Source: Stenotrophomonas rhizophila
GTDB taxonomy: Bacteria; Pseudomonadota; Gammaproteobacteria; Xanthomonadales; Xanthomonadaceae
Length of the DNA: 64,000 nucleotides
Reading direction: 5' to 3'
Assembly: GCF_007667275.1 (NCBI RefSeq)
Contig: NZ_VDQT01000001.1
Span: 992,001-1,056,000, forward strand
Within the stretch, counting starts at the first letter, position 1. Every line of letters starts with the position of its first letter. The translations under genes were made by a program, and so were the position numbers. Of the stretch, positions 1-8,798 are shown piece by piece. The notes under the pieces are model-generated. The model saw only the letters and a program-made list of their open reading frames with translations. It did not search any database and was not told where the DNA came from.

Positions 1-2
1 TG

Positions 3-314
3 CGCATCCGTCAGTGCTGGGACTTCGAGGAAATCTGCGCCAATTACGCCACCCGCCTCTCGCTCCGCCTCGACCTGCGCCAGGGCGAGCCGGTGTGGGG
101 CCGGGTCAACGCCCTGCTCGACCGCCACCGTCCCGGCCGCACCCCCCTGCGCCTGGACCTGCTGCTGGGCTCCGAGCAGGGCCCGGTGGCCGGCATGCTG
201 GACGTGGCCGGCGACGTCGCCGTGCGCGTGGACAGCCAGCTGGTGGACGCGCTGCGGGCCGACCCGGCCGTGCGCACGCTCAAAGTCCGGTACAGCCCGC
301 CATGGGCGAATTGA
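3..314 (+). CDS. dnaE: DNA polymerase III subunit alpha, C-terminal end (partial)
   Basis: This reading frame is open from the left edge and ends at a stop codon at 312-314, so only the last 103 residues are seen. The fragment contains the stretch RLSLRLDLRQGEPVWGRVN and ends in a short beta-rich tail, which resembles the C-terminal region of DnaE, the catalytic subunit of the replicative polymerase. The catalytic PHP and palm domains lie outside the window. The main support is context: dnaE directly upstream of accA is a conserved order in Gammaproteobacteria. A perfect 12-bp palindrome (CCCCGTACGGGG, 363-374) lies in the gap before accA but lacks a T-run, so I do not call it a terminator. 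Confidence 0.75.
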   Translation, partial: RIRQCWDFEEICANYATRLSLRLDLRQGEPVWGRVNALLDRHRPGRTPLRLDLLLGSEQGPVAGMLDVAGDVAVRVDSQLVDALRADPAVRTLKVRYSPPWAN

Positions 315-426
315 TCCAGGTAGCGCCGGGACCCGCCCCGGCTGGGGTGTTCCACCAGACGACCCCGTACGGGGCATTTAGACGCATTCGGCTACACTTT
401 CCCTCTTTTCTTCACGACGGCTTCCG

Positions 427-1386
427 ATGAATCCGAACTACCTCGACTTCGAGCAACCCATCGCTGATCTGGAGGCAAAGATCCAGGAGCTGCGCAGCGC
501 AAGCGCCGGCCCGGCGGTCAATGTCGAAGCCGAAGTACGCACCCTGCAGGACAAGCTGCGGCTGCGTACCGCCCAGATCTTCCGCAACCTGACCTCGTGG
601 CAGGTGCTGCAGCTGGCCCGGCATCCCTCGCGCCCCTACACCGCCGACTACATCCGGATCATCTGCGATGAGTTCCAGGAGCTTGCCGGCGACCGTGCCT
701 TCGCCGACGACAAGGCGATCATCGGCGGTCTGGCCCGCATCGGCGGTCGCCCGGTCATGCTGATCGGCCACCAGAAGGGCCGCGACACCAAGGAAAAGAT
801 CAAGCGCAACTTCGGCATGCCCAAGCCGGAGGGCTACCGCAAGGCGCTGCGCCTGATGAAGATGGCCGAGCGCTTCGGCCTGCCGGTGCTGACCCTGATC
901 GACACTGCCGGCGCCTGGCCGGGTATCGACGCCGAATCGCGCGGCCAGTCCGAAGCGATCGCGCGCAACCTGATGGAAATGGCCGAACTGAAGGTGCCGG
1001 TGATCTGCACCGTGATCGGCGAAGGCGGCTCCGGCGGCGCGCTGGCGCTGGGCGTGGGCGACCGCACCCTGATGCTGGAGTACAGCGTGTATTCGACCAT
1101 CAGCCCGGAAGGCTGCGCCTCGATCCTGTGGAAGGACGCAGGCAAGGCCAAGGACGCCGCCGAACAGCTGGGCCTGACCGCCCCGCGCCTGAAGAGCCTG
1201 GGCCTGGTCGACAAGGTGGTGCGCGAGCCGACCGGCGGCGCCCACCGCAACCCGAACCAGATGGCCAAGCGCTTGAAAGCGGTGCTGCTCAACGAGCTGG
1301 ATACGCTGGAAAAGCTGTCCACCGAGGACCTGCTGCAGAAGCGCTACGAGCGCCTGCGCGGGTATGGGGCGTACGAAACGGCCTGA
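427..1386 (+). CDS. accA: Acetyl-CoA carboxylase carboxyltransferase subunit alpha
   Basis: AccA pairs with AccD to move the carboxyl group from carboxybiotin to acetyl-CoA, giving malonyl-CoA for fatty acid synthesis in the cytoplasm. The 319-residue length is normal for the family. The protein starts [20 protein letters not shown], has an N-terminal helical segment, and then a crotonase-fold domain with [14 protein letters not shown] and the glycine-rich oxyanion loop [15 protein letters not shown]. Downstream it carries the [16 protein letters not shown] motif typical of AccA. It follows dnaE in the same direction and is followed by a strong terminator. Nothing in it looks broken. Confidence 0.98.
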   Translation: MNPNYLDFEQPIADLEAKIQELRSASAGPAVNVEAEVRTLQDKLRLRTAQIFRNLTSWQVLQLARHPSRPYTADYIRIICDEFQELAGDRAFADDKAIIGGLARIGGRPVMLIGHQKGRDTKEKIKRNFGMPKPEGYRKALRLMKMAERFGLPVLTLIDTAGAWPGIDAESRGQSEAIARNLMEMAELKVPVICTVIGEGGSGGALALGVGDRTLMLEYSVYSTISPEGCASILWKDAGKAKDAAEQLGLTAPRLKSLGLVDKVVREPTGGAHRNPNQMAKRLKAVLLNELDTLEKLSTEDLLQKRYERLRGYGAYETA

Positions 1387-1406
1387 TCTGACGCTGCGAT
1401 TGAGGC

Positions 1407-1442
1407 GACAAAAAACCGGGCCTTGCGCCCGGTTTTTTTGTC
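1407..1442 (+). terminator. Intrinsic terminator after accA
   Basis: A GC-rich hairpin (ACCGGGC / GCCCGGT around a short loop) is followed by seven T residues, about 20 bases after the accA stop. An A-run on the other side makes it potentially bidirectional. Confidence 0.9.
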
Positions 1443-1458
1443 TTCGTCCGGATGGCTC

Positions 1459-1522
1459 AGCCACGCAGGGCGTGGCTCTACGGCATTCTGGTGCCCGGCG
1501 TAGAGCCACGCCCTGCGTGGCT
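1459..1522. repeat. SMAG/REP-like inverted pair
   Basis: Two copies of a 23-bp palindrome-forming unit lie head to head at 1459-1481 (inverted) and 1500-1522 (direct). Each starts with GTAG followed by AGCCACGCC, then the complementary arm. The same unit recurs at 2713, 2758 and 35446. The GTAG head plus stem matches the REP family described in Stenotrophomonas maltophilia. The pair lies between the convergent accA and hemJ genes. Confidence 0.85.
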
Positions 1523-1539
1523 GCGCAATGCCGGGTCGC

Positions 1540-1995
1540 TCAGAACGGCTTGGCCAACACCAGCCACACCACCCCGATGAACAACACCAGCGGCAGCTCA
1601 TTGAACCAGCGCAGCGCGCGCGACGACGGCAGCACCCTGCCCTTCACCGCGCCCTTGAGCAGGCGCCCGGTCCAGCTGAAATACACCAGCAGCAGCACCA
1701 CCAGCCCCAGCTTGGCATGCAGCCAGCCCGCCGCCCCCGGCGCGACCATCGTGGGGAAGTCCGGAATCACCTTGTAGCCCAGCCACAGCACCAGCCCCAG
1801 CACCAGCGCGATGCCAAACATCATGTGCCCGAACCGGTACAGGCGCAGGCCCATCAGCTGCAGCCGCTCGATCACCGGCAGCTGGCCGGCGGTCTCGCTC
1901 AGGTTGACCAGGATCCGCGGCAGATAGAACACCGCCGCCATCCACGCCACCACGAACACCAGGTGGAAGGTCTTGACCCAGTAGTAGGACTGCAT
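1540..1995 (-). CDS. hemJ: HemJ-like protoporphyrinogen IX oxidase / UPF0093 membrane protein
   Basis: This 151-residue integral membrane protein has about four hydrophobic helices. It begins MQSYYWVKTFHLVFVVAWMA and carries FGHMMFGIALVLG and the late segment LHAKLGLVVLLLVYFSW. This spacing of histidines in helices matches the HemJ (TIGR00701) family, which oxidises protoporphyrinogen IX to protoporphyrin IX in haem synthesis in bacteria lacking HemG and HemY. The frame stays open further upstream, to 2130, but the ATG at 1993-1995 gives the canonical N-terminus, and the upstream extension is arginine-rich with no membrane character. It is divergent from the methyltransferase gene at 2123. 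Confidence 0.82.
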   Translation of the reverse strand: MQSYYWVKTFHLVFVVAWMAAVFYLPRILVNLSETAGQLPVIERLQLMGLRLYRFGHMMFGIALVLGLVLWLGYKVIPDFPTMVAPGAAGWLHAKLGLVVLLLVYFSWTGRLLKGAVKGRVLPSSRALRWFNELPLVLFIGVVWLVLAKPF

Positions 1996-2122
1996 GCGCT
2001 TGCTCCGGCGGCTGGCTTGGGATGTCGTGCATTCTGGCCGATTCGCACCGTCGCCGCATGCGCGACGCTTTGACGCAGCGCGGTACCATGGCGGCCGCTT
2101 CCACTCTGCCCGCCTTCCCGCC

Positions 2123-2716
2123 ATGTCCAAGACCTACGACCAGGCCTACTTCCAGCGCTGGTACCAGCCCGACCAGACCGGTGGCGCCGCGCGCCTGGCG
2201 CGCAAGGTCGCGCTCGCCGTGGCCAGTGCCGAGTACTACCTGGAGCGGCCGATCCGCAGCGTGCTGGATATCGGCGCCGGCGAAGGCGCGTGGCGCGCGC
2301 CGCTGCTGAAGCTACGCCCGCGCGTGCAGTACATGGGCTTCGACAGCAGCGACTATGCCGTGCAGCGCTATGGCCGCAGCCGCAACCTGCACCCGGCGAA
2401 AGTAGGCGATTTCGCCTGGCTGCGGCCCTGCCCGCCGGTCGACCTGCTGGTCTGCGCCGACGTGATGCACTACGTGCCCAGCCGCGAACTGCGTCCCGCC
2501 CTGGCCGGCTTCGCCGAGCTGACCGCCGGCGTCGCCTTCCTGGAAGCGTTCACCGCCGAGGACGAGTTCGACGGCGACCACGAAGGCTTCCAGGCCCGCC
2601 CCGCCGCCTGGTACCGCCGCCAGCTCAAGGCCGAGGGCTTCACCGCACTCGGGTCCCACTGCTGGCTGTCGCCCGCGTTGGCAGGCCACGCCGCCGCCCT
2701 CGAGCGCGGCGCGTAG
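2123..2716 (+). CDS. Class I SAM-dependent methyltransferase
   Basis: This 197-residue protein starts MSKTYDQAYFQRWYQPDQ. It has a Rossmann-type SAM-binding motif, VLDIGAGEGAWRAPL, near residues 55-70, then an acidic strand-end (GFDSSDYAV) and a later VDLLVCADVMHYV motif, as in small methyltransferases of the Methyltransf_11/25 type. The substrate cannot be told from the sequence. The open frame begins at 1994, but the ATG at 2123 places the start at the family N-terminus. The TAG stop codon (2714-2716) is supplied by the GTAG head of an adjoining REP element, so the repeat abuts and defines the end of the protein. Confidence 0.85.
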   Translation: MSKTYDQAYFQRWYQPDQTGGAARLARKVALAVASAEYYLERPIRSVLDIGAGEGAWRAPLLKLRPRVQYMGFDSSDYAVQRYGRSRNLHPAKVGDFAWLRPCPPVDLLVCADVMHYVPSRELRPALAGFAELTAGVAFLEAFTAEDEFDGDHEGFQARPAAWYRRQLKAEGFTALGSHCWLSPALAGHAAALERGA

Positions 2717-2780
2717 AGCCACGCCCTGCGTGGCTGCTTCACGATCTGGCACCGCGCAGCCACGCAGGGCGTGGCTCTAC
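2713..2780. repeat. SMAG/REP-like inverted pair overlapping a stop codon
   Basis: Two 23-bp GTAG units lie at 2713-2735 (direct) and 2758-2780 (inverted), separated by 22 bases. They match the pair at 1459-1522. The first unit overlaps the TAG stop of the methyltransferase gene. The pair could fold into one long hairpin and act as an mRNA end. Confidence 0.85.
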
Positions 2781-2876
2781 GGTCTCATCCTGCCGTGATA
2801 TTTTCCCCATTAACCCATGGGACGAAGCGCTGCTGTATGCTGCGCGGCAACATAAGACCATACATATTCGGACGTC

Positions 2877-4190
2877 ATGCTTTACCAACTGCATGAATTG
2901 ACCCGCAACATGCTCGCCCCGTGGGTGCACCAGGCCCAGGCCAACGCGAAGTTCTTCGCCAACCAGGGCCACTGGTGGTCGCAGATGCCCGGCGCCGACC
3001 GCCTGGCGGCGGTGAACGAGCTGTTCCACCGCATCGGCAAGGATTACGAGAAGCCCGAGTGGGGCATCAACGAAATCGAGGTCGACGGCGAGCGCGTGCC
3101 GATCGTGGTCCACGAAGAGGTCAGCAAGCCGTTCTGCAAGCTGCTGCGCTTCAAGCGCCACAGCAACGAAGCCGACCAGCTCAACACCATGCTCAACCAG
3201 CCGTTCGTGCTGGTGGTGGCGCCGCTGTCGGGGCACCACGCCACGCTGCTGCGCGACACCGTCCGCACCCTGCTACGCGACCACCGCGTGTACGTCACCG
3301 ACTGGGTGGACGCACGCATGGTGCCGGGCAGCGAAGGCGACTTCAGCCTGGACGACTACATTGCTTACGTGCAGGAATTCATCCGCCACCTCGGCGCGGA
3401 GAAGCTGCACGTGGTCAGCGTCTGCCAGCCGACCGTGCCGGTGCTGGCCGCCGTTTCGCTGATGGCCAGCCGTGGCGAACCCACGCCGCGTTCGCTGGTG
3501 ATGATGGGCGGCCCGATCGATGCGCGCTGCAGCCCCACCGCAGTGAACAACCTGGCCACGCAGAACCCGCTGTCGTGGTTCGAGAACAATGTCATCCACA
3601 CCGTGCCGCCGGGCTACCCCGGTGCAGGCCGCCGCGTGTACCCGGGCTTCCTGCAGCACGCCGGCTTCCTGTCGATGAACCCCAGCCGGCATTTCAGTTC
3701 GCACTGGGATTTCTATGCCGACCTGGTGAAGGGCGACATGGAGGATGCCGACGCGCACCGCCGCTTCTACGACGAGTACAACGCGGTGCTGGACATGCCG
3801 GCACGCTACTACCTCGATACGATCCGCGTGGTGTTCCAGGAATTCCTGCTGCCGCGCGGCGAGTGGTACGTGCAGGGCGAGCGGGTCGACCCGGGCGCGA
3901 TCACCGGTACCGCACTGCTGAGCATCGAAGGCGAGCTGGACGACATTGCCGGCCTGGGCCAGACCGAAGCCGCGCAGGCGTTGTGCACCGGCATTCCGGC
4001 CGAACGCCGTGAGCATTTCATCGTCGAAGGCGCCGGCCATTACGGCATCTTCAGCGGCCGCCGCTGGCGCGAAACGGTGTACCCGAAGGTGCGCGATTTC
4101 TTCGCCGCCAATGCCCAGGCCGCCGCAAAGCCGAAGAAGCCGGCGAAGGCGGCGAGCAACGTCACCCCGATCCGCAAGAAGGCGGGTTGA
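2877..4190 (+). CDS. phaZ: Intracellular polyhydroxybutyrate (PHB) depolymerase
   Basis: This 437-residue cytoplasmic alpha/beta hydrolase matches the intracellular PHB depolymerase family (TIGR01849), which releases hydroxybutyrate from stored granules. It begins MLYQLHELTRNMLAPWVHQ. The nucleophile is a cysteine in VSVCQPTVP (Cys183), as expected for intracellular depolymerases, where extracellular enzymes use serine. A late EGAGHYGIFSGRRW motif holds the likely catalytic histidine. The tail is rich in lysine, alanine and proline (residues about 412-437), which may help binding to granules or nucleic acid. No phaC or phaA is seen within the window. The gene stands alone between REP elements and the convergent HAAS-domain gene. 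Confidence 0.9.
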   Translation: MLYQLHELTRNMLAPWVHQAQANAKFFANQGHWWSQMPGADRLAAVNELFHRIGKDYEKPEWGINEIEVDGERVPIVVHEEVSKPFCKLLRFKRHSNEADQLNTMLNQPFVLVVAPLSGHHATLLRDTVRTLLRDHRVYVTDWVDARMVPGSEGDFSLDDYIAYVQEFIRHLGAEKLHVVSVCQPTVPVLAAVSLMASRGEPTPRSLVMMGGPIDARCSPTAVNNLATQNPLSWFENNVIHTVPPGYPGAGRRVYPGFLQHAGFLSMNPSRHFSSHWDFYADLVKGDMEDADAHRRFYDEYNAVLDMPARYYLDTIRVVFQEFLLPRGEWYVQGERVDPGAITGTALLSIEGELDDIAGLGQTEAAQALCTGIPAERREHFIVEGAGHYGIFSGRRWRETVYPKVRDFFAANAQAAAKPKKPAKAASNVTPIRKKAG

Positions 4191-4194
4191 CCGG

Positions 4195-4249
4195 GGTATC
4201 GACCAACGGTCGATACCTACCCGGCGGGTCACGACCGTTGGTCGTGACC
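4195..4249. repeat. GTAG-type palindromes, second sequence class
   Basis: Two hairpins lie in tandem: one built on GTATCGACC/GGTCGATAC (4195-4220, ending in CTAC, the reverse complement of GTAG) and one built on GTCACGACC/GGTCGTGAC (4226-4249). They share the loop bases AACGG or CGTTG. They sit between the convergent phaZ and HAAS-domain genes. Confidence 0.75.
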
Positions 4250-4257
4250 GCGATGAA

Positions 4258-5271
4258 TCACAACCGTACCAGCAGGTGCTTTGCCATCTGCCCGTGCAGG
4301 TGGCCGATGCCGCGCGCCAGGTGCAGGGTGAGGAACAGCAGCAGCACGCCCACCGCCGCCAGCACCGGCGTCGCCCACATCGGGACCGACTGCTCGCCAT
4401 CGAGGTAGATGCCGTAGCTCGGCGCGAACATCGCCGCCACCGGCGCCCAGACGAAGGCCAGCGAGATCGAGAGCAGGGTGACCGCCAGGGTGAAGTACAG
4501 GATGCCCAGCGGCAGCATCAGCATGAAATACAGCAGCGTCAGCCAGGTGCGTCCGTCGGTGAACATGTCGCCGATGCGCTGCAGCCAACCGCGGCTGCGG
4601 TCGGAATAGCGCGGTCGGCGCGGCATGCGTTCGCCCAGCAGCACTTCGATCAGCCGTCCTTCCAGCAGGGCCAGGCCGCGCACCGAGCCGAAGAACAGCA
4701 CGGTGAGCGGAATACCGATGATCAGCACCAGCAGCCCCATCGACAGCGACAGCCCGGTGACCACCCAGGTGAAGAAGAACGTGCCGGTGGCCAGCGACAG
4801 CAGCATGTAGAACAGCGCGCCGTAGGTGCGCGGTTCCAGTGCCACGCCGAAGAAGCGGGCCAGCGCCGAACGCGGCGGTGGCGGCGCGCGCTCCGCCGGC
4901 GGCACCGCAGCCCCTGCTGCGGCAGCGGCAACCGCCGCCGCGCCCGCGCCCACCTGCGCCGGCACCACCCGTGCGATCGGCCGCAGGCTGGCACTGGGCG
5001 TGCGCAGCGCGCGATTCACGGTGATCTCGGTTTCGCGGTAGATCTCGGCCACTTCCTCCGGCGCACCGTAGCTGCCGGCCACGTCGGCGATCACTTCGGC
5101 CTCGCTGCGACCCGGCTGCGCCGCCAGTTCCGAACGCAGGTATTCCTCGGCGTCGTACAGCGCGTCCTGCACCATCGCCGGATCGGCGTCGTGCAGCGCG
5201 GCGCGCAGTTGCGCCAGGTACTCCCCGATGGTGGTGGGCAGGCCCCGGCCCGTCATGCTCTGTTCGTTCAT
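4258..5271 (-). CDS. HAAS/DUF1700-type membrane protein partnered with PadR
   Basis: This 337-residue protein has a soluble N-terminal helical domain (residues 1-75, with MVQDALYDAEEYLRSELA and GAPEEVAEIYRETE) of the kind called HAAS, which commonly accompanies PadR regulators. An alanine/proline-rich linker follows, then about five hydrophobic segments (from about residue 150). The second half contains FFGSVRGLALLEGRLIEVLL and a glycine-rich membrane block. Its ATG overlaps the TGA of the upstream padR gene (ATGA), so the two are translationally coupled. The family is thought to sense or transmit an envelope signal, but the biochemical role is unknown. It is not a histidine kinase: no kinase motifs are present. 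Confidence 0.7.
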   Translation of the reverse strand: MNEQSMTGRGLPTTIGEYLAQLRAALHDADPAMVQDALYDAEEYLRSELAAQPGRSEAEVIADVAGSYGAPEEVAEIYRETEITVNRALRTPSASLRPIARVVPAQVGAGAAAVAAAAAGAAVPPAERAPPPPRSALARFFGVALEPRTYGALFYMLLSLATGTFFFTWVVTGLSLSMGLLVLIIGIPLTVLFFGSVRGLALLEGRLIEVLLGERMPRRPRYSDRSRGWLQRIGDMFTDGRTWLTLLYFMLMLPLGILYFTLAVTLLSISLAFVWAPVAAMFAPSYGIYLDGEQSVPMWATPVLAAVGVLLLFLTLHLARGIGHLHGQMAKHLLVRL

Positions 5272-5633
5272 TGCAGTACCCCTTCCAGCACGGAATCAAC
5301 GGAATCTCGGGTGGCACGCCAGGCCTGGCTCCATTGCTCCAGGACCTCGCGGCCGCGTTCATTGATGCGGTAGTAGCGTCGCGGTGGCCCGGCCACCGAC
5401 GGTTCAATCTGGCTCTCCAGCAGGCCGGCCGCCTCCAGGTTGCGCAGCACCGGGTACAGCGCGCTCTGCTTGCCGCTCAACACGCCCTGCCCGACCCGTT
5501 CCAGCTCCTTGGCGATCAGGTAGCCGTACAGGGGTTCCCCGGTCCGGGCCAGCACCGCCAGCAGTGCCAGCGACACGGTGCCGGCACTGAGCTCCTTCTG
5601 GAACTTCTTCAGGTGGACCTCGTGGTCGCTCAT
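5268..5633 (-). CDS. PadR family transcriptional regulator
   Basis: This 121-residue winged-helix regulator carries the PadR signature: LALLAVLARTGEPLYGYLIAKEL followed by LSGKQSALYPVLRNLEAAGLLES and PRRYYRINERGREVLEQW. PadR proteins are usually repressors that bind next to their own operon and respond to small ligands or stress. It is the first gene of a two-gene operon with the HAAS membrane protein (4-base overlap). A GGAGAT ribosome-binding site lies just before the ATG at 5631-5633. The upstream 145 bases (5634-5778) are shared with the divergent cyclophilin gene. I see no clear ATAC/GTAT operator there. Confidence 0.92.
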   Translation of the reverse strand: MSDHEVHLKKFQKELSAGTVSLALLAVLARTGEPLYGYLIAKELERVGQGVLSGKQSALYPVLRNLEAAGLLESQIEPSVAGPPRRYYRINERGREVLEQWSQAWRATRDSVDSVLEGVLQ

Positions 5634-5778
5634 GACGATCTCCAGCTAGCGTGGAGTCAACACTAGTGCGAAGTTGGGTATAGCGAACGTGCCGTTAGTC
5701 ACCCTGCCATCCAGGTGACGCGTGGTCGCGGGGACGTTTCTGCGCCAGAATCGGGCCAACTTCCTGCAAGGGTCCACC

Positions 5779-6678
5779 ATGTCGCCACGCCGTCCCGCTT
5801 TGCTTGCGCTTGCCCTCTCCTGCCTGCTGCCGGGCCTGGCCACTGCGGCCACGCCCTATCGCAGCGCGCAGCAGATCCTGGAGGCCTCGTCGGACGCCGA
5901 CTGGCGCACGCCGGATCCGGCCAACCTGCTGCTGATGAACCTGGATGCCGGGCAGGTGGTGATCGAGCTGGCCCCAGCGTTCGCGCCGCAGCACGTGGCC
6001 AACATCCAGACCCTCGCCCATGAGCACTTCTGGGACGGGGAAAGCATCTACCGCGCGCAGGACAATTTCGTGGTGCAGTTCGGCGATGCCGATGCCGACG
6101 ATGCGGCCAAGGCCAAGCCGCTGGGCTCGGCCAAGCGCAAGCTGCCGGCCGAGTTCCAGCGCGACAGCAAAGGATTGAAGGTGAGCGTGCTGCCCGATCG
6201 CGACGGCTGGGCCGACCAGACCGGTTTCGTCGACGGCTTCGCGGTGGGCCAGGACCGGCAGGACGGCACGACCTGGCTGGCGCACTGCTACGGCGCGTTG
6301 GGTGCGGGCCGCAACAACGAGGAAGACAGCAGCATCGGCGCCGAGCTGTACGTGGTCACCGGGCAGTCGCCGCGCCAGCTGGACCGCAACATCACGGTGG
6401 TGGGCCGTGTGCTGAAGGGCATGGAACTGCTCAGCGCACTGCCGCGGGGTCCCGCCCCGATGGGTTTCTACGCCGACGCTTCGCAGCGCACCGCGATCCG
6501 CTCCATCCAGCGCGTGAGCGACCTTCCTGAAGCGCAGCGACCGACACTGCAGGTGCTGCGCACCGATTCGAAGACCTTCGCCGATACGGTCGAAGCGCGC
6601 CGCAACCGCGTCGACGACTTCTACAAGCGCCCCGCCGGGCATATCGACCTGTGCAACATCCCCGTGCCGGTGCGGTGA
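5779..6678 (+). CDS. Secreted cyclophilin-type peptidyl-prolyl cis-trans isomerase
   Basis: This 299-residue protein has a cleavable signal peptide ([19 protein letters not shown]..., cut after TATA near residue 24), so it is probably periplasmic. The cyclophilin fold is recognisable from [31 protein letters not shown], the pattern LIELxxxxAPxxVxNF, followed by [13 protein letters not shown]. It then diverges from the short PpiA type by a long insertion and a C-terminal extension, so it belongs to the larger cyclophilins of xanthomonads. It probably assists folding of exported proteins. The ATG at 5779 is preferred over the one at 5722 because it begins the signal sequence. Confidence 0.86.
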   Translation: MSPRRPALLALALSCLLPGLATAATPYRSAQQILEASSDADWRTPDPANLLLMNLDAGQVVIELAPAFAPQHVANIQTLAHEHFWDGESIYRAQDNFVVQFGDADADDAAKAKPLGSAKRKLPAEFQRDSKGLKVSVLPDRDGWADQTGFVDGFAVGQDRQDGTTWLAHCYGALGAGRNNEEDSSIGAELYVVTGQSPRQLDRNITVVGRVLKGMELLSALPRGPAPMGFYADASQRTAIRSIQRVSDLPEAQRPTLQVLRTDSKTFADTVEARRNRVDDFYKRPAGHIDLCNIPVPVR

Positions 6679-6694
6679 GGGTCGCCGCGTCGCC

Positions 6695-7573
6695 TCAGCG
6701 CTTCTGGCTGGCGGCGACGCTGCCGAGGATCAACGCGCCGGCGACCAGCATCGCCAGGGTGACCGGTTCGCCCAGGAACAGCCAGGCGAACAGGGCGCCG
6801 AACATCGGCACCAGGTAGGTCACCGTGGACGCCCGGGCCGGGCCGATGCGCGCGATCAGGCGGTAGAACATCAGGAACGCCAGACCGGTGCAGACCACGC
6901 CCAGCGCGATCGCACACGCCCAGGACGACACCGGAATCGGGGCCTCCGGCCAGTGCGTCACTGCCATCGGCAACATCACCAGCGCCGCACTGCCCAGCGT
7001 GGCGCCGGCGGATGCCGCCGGTGGCAGCCCGGCCATGTGGCGCTTCACCAGGTTCACCCCCAGCCCGTACAGCAGCGCCGCCAGCGACCCCGCGATCACC
7101 GCGGTGCCGATGCTCAAACCCGACACCTTGGCGGTGGCCAGCACTACCACGCCGGTGAAGCCCACCAACAGCGCGATCGCCCGGCGCAGGCCGATTTTCT
7201 CGCCGAAGAACAGGAACGCGATCAGCGCCGCGAACAGCACCGTCATTGCATTGCAGATCGCCCCGATCGCCGCCGGCGCACGCTGCGCCGCCCACGCGAA
7301 CAACACGAACGGAATGGCCGAATTGATCAGGCCGATCGGCACCAGCCAGCGCCAGCGCCGGGCCGGGAACTGCGCACGCGCCGTCCACAGGAACGGCAAC
7401 AGCACCAGCGCCCCCAGCAGCAGCCGCACCTCCACCAGCGCATAGGGGCCGAACGACGGCACCGCCACCCGCATGAACAGGAACGAGCAGCCCCAGATCG
7501 CGCCCAGCAGGGTCAGTTCCAACGGCGTGCGCCAGTCGCGGCTGCGCGCGGACGCGGCCAGGTCCGCGCTCAC
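6695..7573 (-). CDS. EamA/DMT family transporter
   Basis: This 292-residue membrane protein has about ten transmembrane helices in two EamA repeats (starting GAIWGCSFLFMRVAVPSFGP and, in the second half, GLGVNLVKRHMAGLPP). It belongs to the drug/metabolite transporter superfamily, whose members export amino acids or other metabolites at the inner membrane. The substrate is not apparent. Translation appears to start at a GTG (7571-7573). It is divergent from a LysR regulator gene with 160 bases between them, the arrangement often seen when the regulator controls the exporter. That control is inferred. Confidence 0.87.
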   Translation of the reverse strand: MSADLAASARSRDWRTPLELTLLGAIWGCSFLFMRVAVPSFGPYALVEVRLLLGALVLLPFLWTARAQFPARRWRWLVPIGLINSAIPFVLFAWAAQRAPAAIGAICNAMTVLFAALIAFLFFGEKIGLRRAIALLVGFTGVVVLATAKVSGLSIGTAVIAGSLAALLYGLGVNLVKRHMAGLPPAASAGATLGSAALVMLPMAVTHWPEAPIPVSSWACAIALGVVCTGLAFLMFYRLIARIGPARASTVTYLVPMFGALFAWLFLGEPVTLAMLVAGALILGSVAASQKR

Positions 7574-7733
7574 GTCCGGCCCCCGGGCGCGGCCACGGGG
7601 CGATCCGACGGCATCAGGACGGGCAGCAACATGGCGAGGGCTCCAGGGGAAGAGCTACAGGATCCGCCCGCGCCCCAGGCCCCGCAAGCGCGTAGTATCG
7701 GTGCCAGCCACAAATCAGATTTGGGTCTTGCTG

Positions 7734-8669
7734 ATGATCCTGCGCCCTGCCCTGCTGCCTGCGCTGGGCGTGTTCGCGGTGGCCGCCCGCCACCAGAACT
7801 TCGCCCATGCCGCCGAAGAGCTGCACCTGACCGCCAGTGCGGTCAGCCACCACGTGCGCCGGCTCGAATCGCTGCTCGGCACCGTGCTGTTCCAGCGCCA
7901 GGCACGCGGCGTGCGGCTCACTGCCGAAGGCCGGCAATTGGCCGACGCCGCCGCCGCCGCGCTGAGCGACCTCAACGCCGTCGCCGGCAACCTGCACCCG
8001 CAGGCCGACATCGTGCCGCTGCGGGTCACCACGCTGCGCTCGCTGTCGTATTGCTGGCTGGTGCCGCGGTTGCCGCGCTTCACCCGGCAGCACCCACGCA
8101 TGCGCATCGAACTGCAGACCAGCAGCGAACTGCTGCGCTTCGACGAGAACGGACCGGAACTTGGCATCCGCTACGGCCTCGGCCAGTGGCCCGGGCTCAC
8201 CGCGCACCACCTCATGGACGACGAACTGTGCCCGGTGGCTTCGCCAGCCCTGCCCGGCGTTTCCGCGCTGCGCGAGCCGGTGCAGATTGCCGGCCTGCCC
8301 CTGGTCAGCGACATGTCGCCACAGGGCTGGCGCGACTGGTTCCGTGCCGCCGGCGTGCGTGGGCTGGACCTGACCGCGCAGCACACCTTCAGCGACAGCA
8401 CCGATGCGATGCGCGCGGCGGTATACGGTATCGGCGCGGTGCTGGCACGCAAGCACATCGCCCAGCCCTACCTGCAGCGCTACGAGCTGGTGCGCCTGCC
8501 TGGTCCGGCCTTGAAGGCGCGCTACGCGTACTACATCGTGCACGCCGAACACCGGCCGCTCAGCCCGACGGCGGTGGCGTTCATGGACTGGCTGAAGCGC
8601 GAGGCACAGGATGAACGCACGCCCGTGCCCGCATTGCCGGATGAACTGATGGGGATTGCGCGGGATTGA
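7734..8669 (+). CDS. LysR family transcriptional regulator (GcvA-like)
   Basis: This 311-residue regulator has an N-terminal winged helix-turn-helix (PALGVFAVAARHQNFAHAAE then LHLTASAVSHHVRRLESLLG) and a C-terminal periplasmic-binding-like effector domain. The sequence FAHAAEELHLTASAVSH resembles the GcvA/AmpR branch. The ATG at 7734 sets the DNA-binding domain at the N-terminus. The open frame extends back to 7473 but overlaps the divergent exporter gene. Its likely target is the divergent EamA gene and its own promoter. The inducer is unknown. Confidence 0.9.
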   Translation: MILRPALLPALGVFAVAARHQNFAHAAEELHLTASAVSHHVRRLESLLGTVLFQRQARGVRLTAEGRQLADAAAAALSDLNAVAGNLHPQADIVPLRVTTLRSLSYCWLVPRLPRFTRQHPRMRIELQTSSELLRFDENGPELGIRYGLGQWPGLTAHHLMDDELCPVASPALPGVSALREPVQIAGLPLVSDMSPQGWRDWFRAAGVRGLDLTAQHTFSDSTDAMRAAVYGIGAVLARKHIAQPYLQRYELVRLPGPALKARYAYYIVHAEHRPLSPTAVAFMDWLKREAQDERTPVPALPDELMGIARD

Positions 8670-8671
8670 GG

Positions 8672-8697
8672 GCGCACGACCAACGGTCGTGCGCTAC
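8672..8697 (-). repeat. GTAG-type palindrome, single unit
   Basis: A hairpin GCGCACGACC/GGTCGTGCGC with an AAC loop and a CTAC end (the reverse complement of the GTAG head) starts three bases after the LysR stop codon. Confidence 0.75.
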
Positions 8698-8798
8698 CGG
8701 TGCGGTGCGCGAACCGGGGTTGCTGGTTGACCGGCGTCGTCACCTCGTCTTGTCCGCGGTCTGGCTAGGCTGGAATTCCCTTCTCCAGAGACGTCCCC

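Noticed and set aside
363..374. CCCCGTACGGGG as a dnaE terminator
   Set aside because: The palindrome is perfect but has no loop and no T-run, so termination is not supported.
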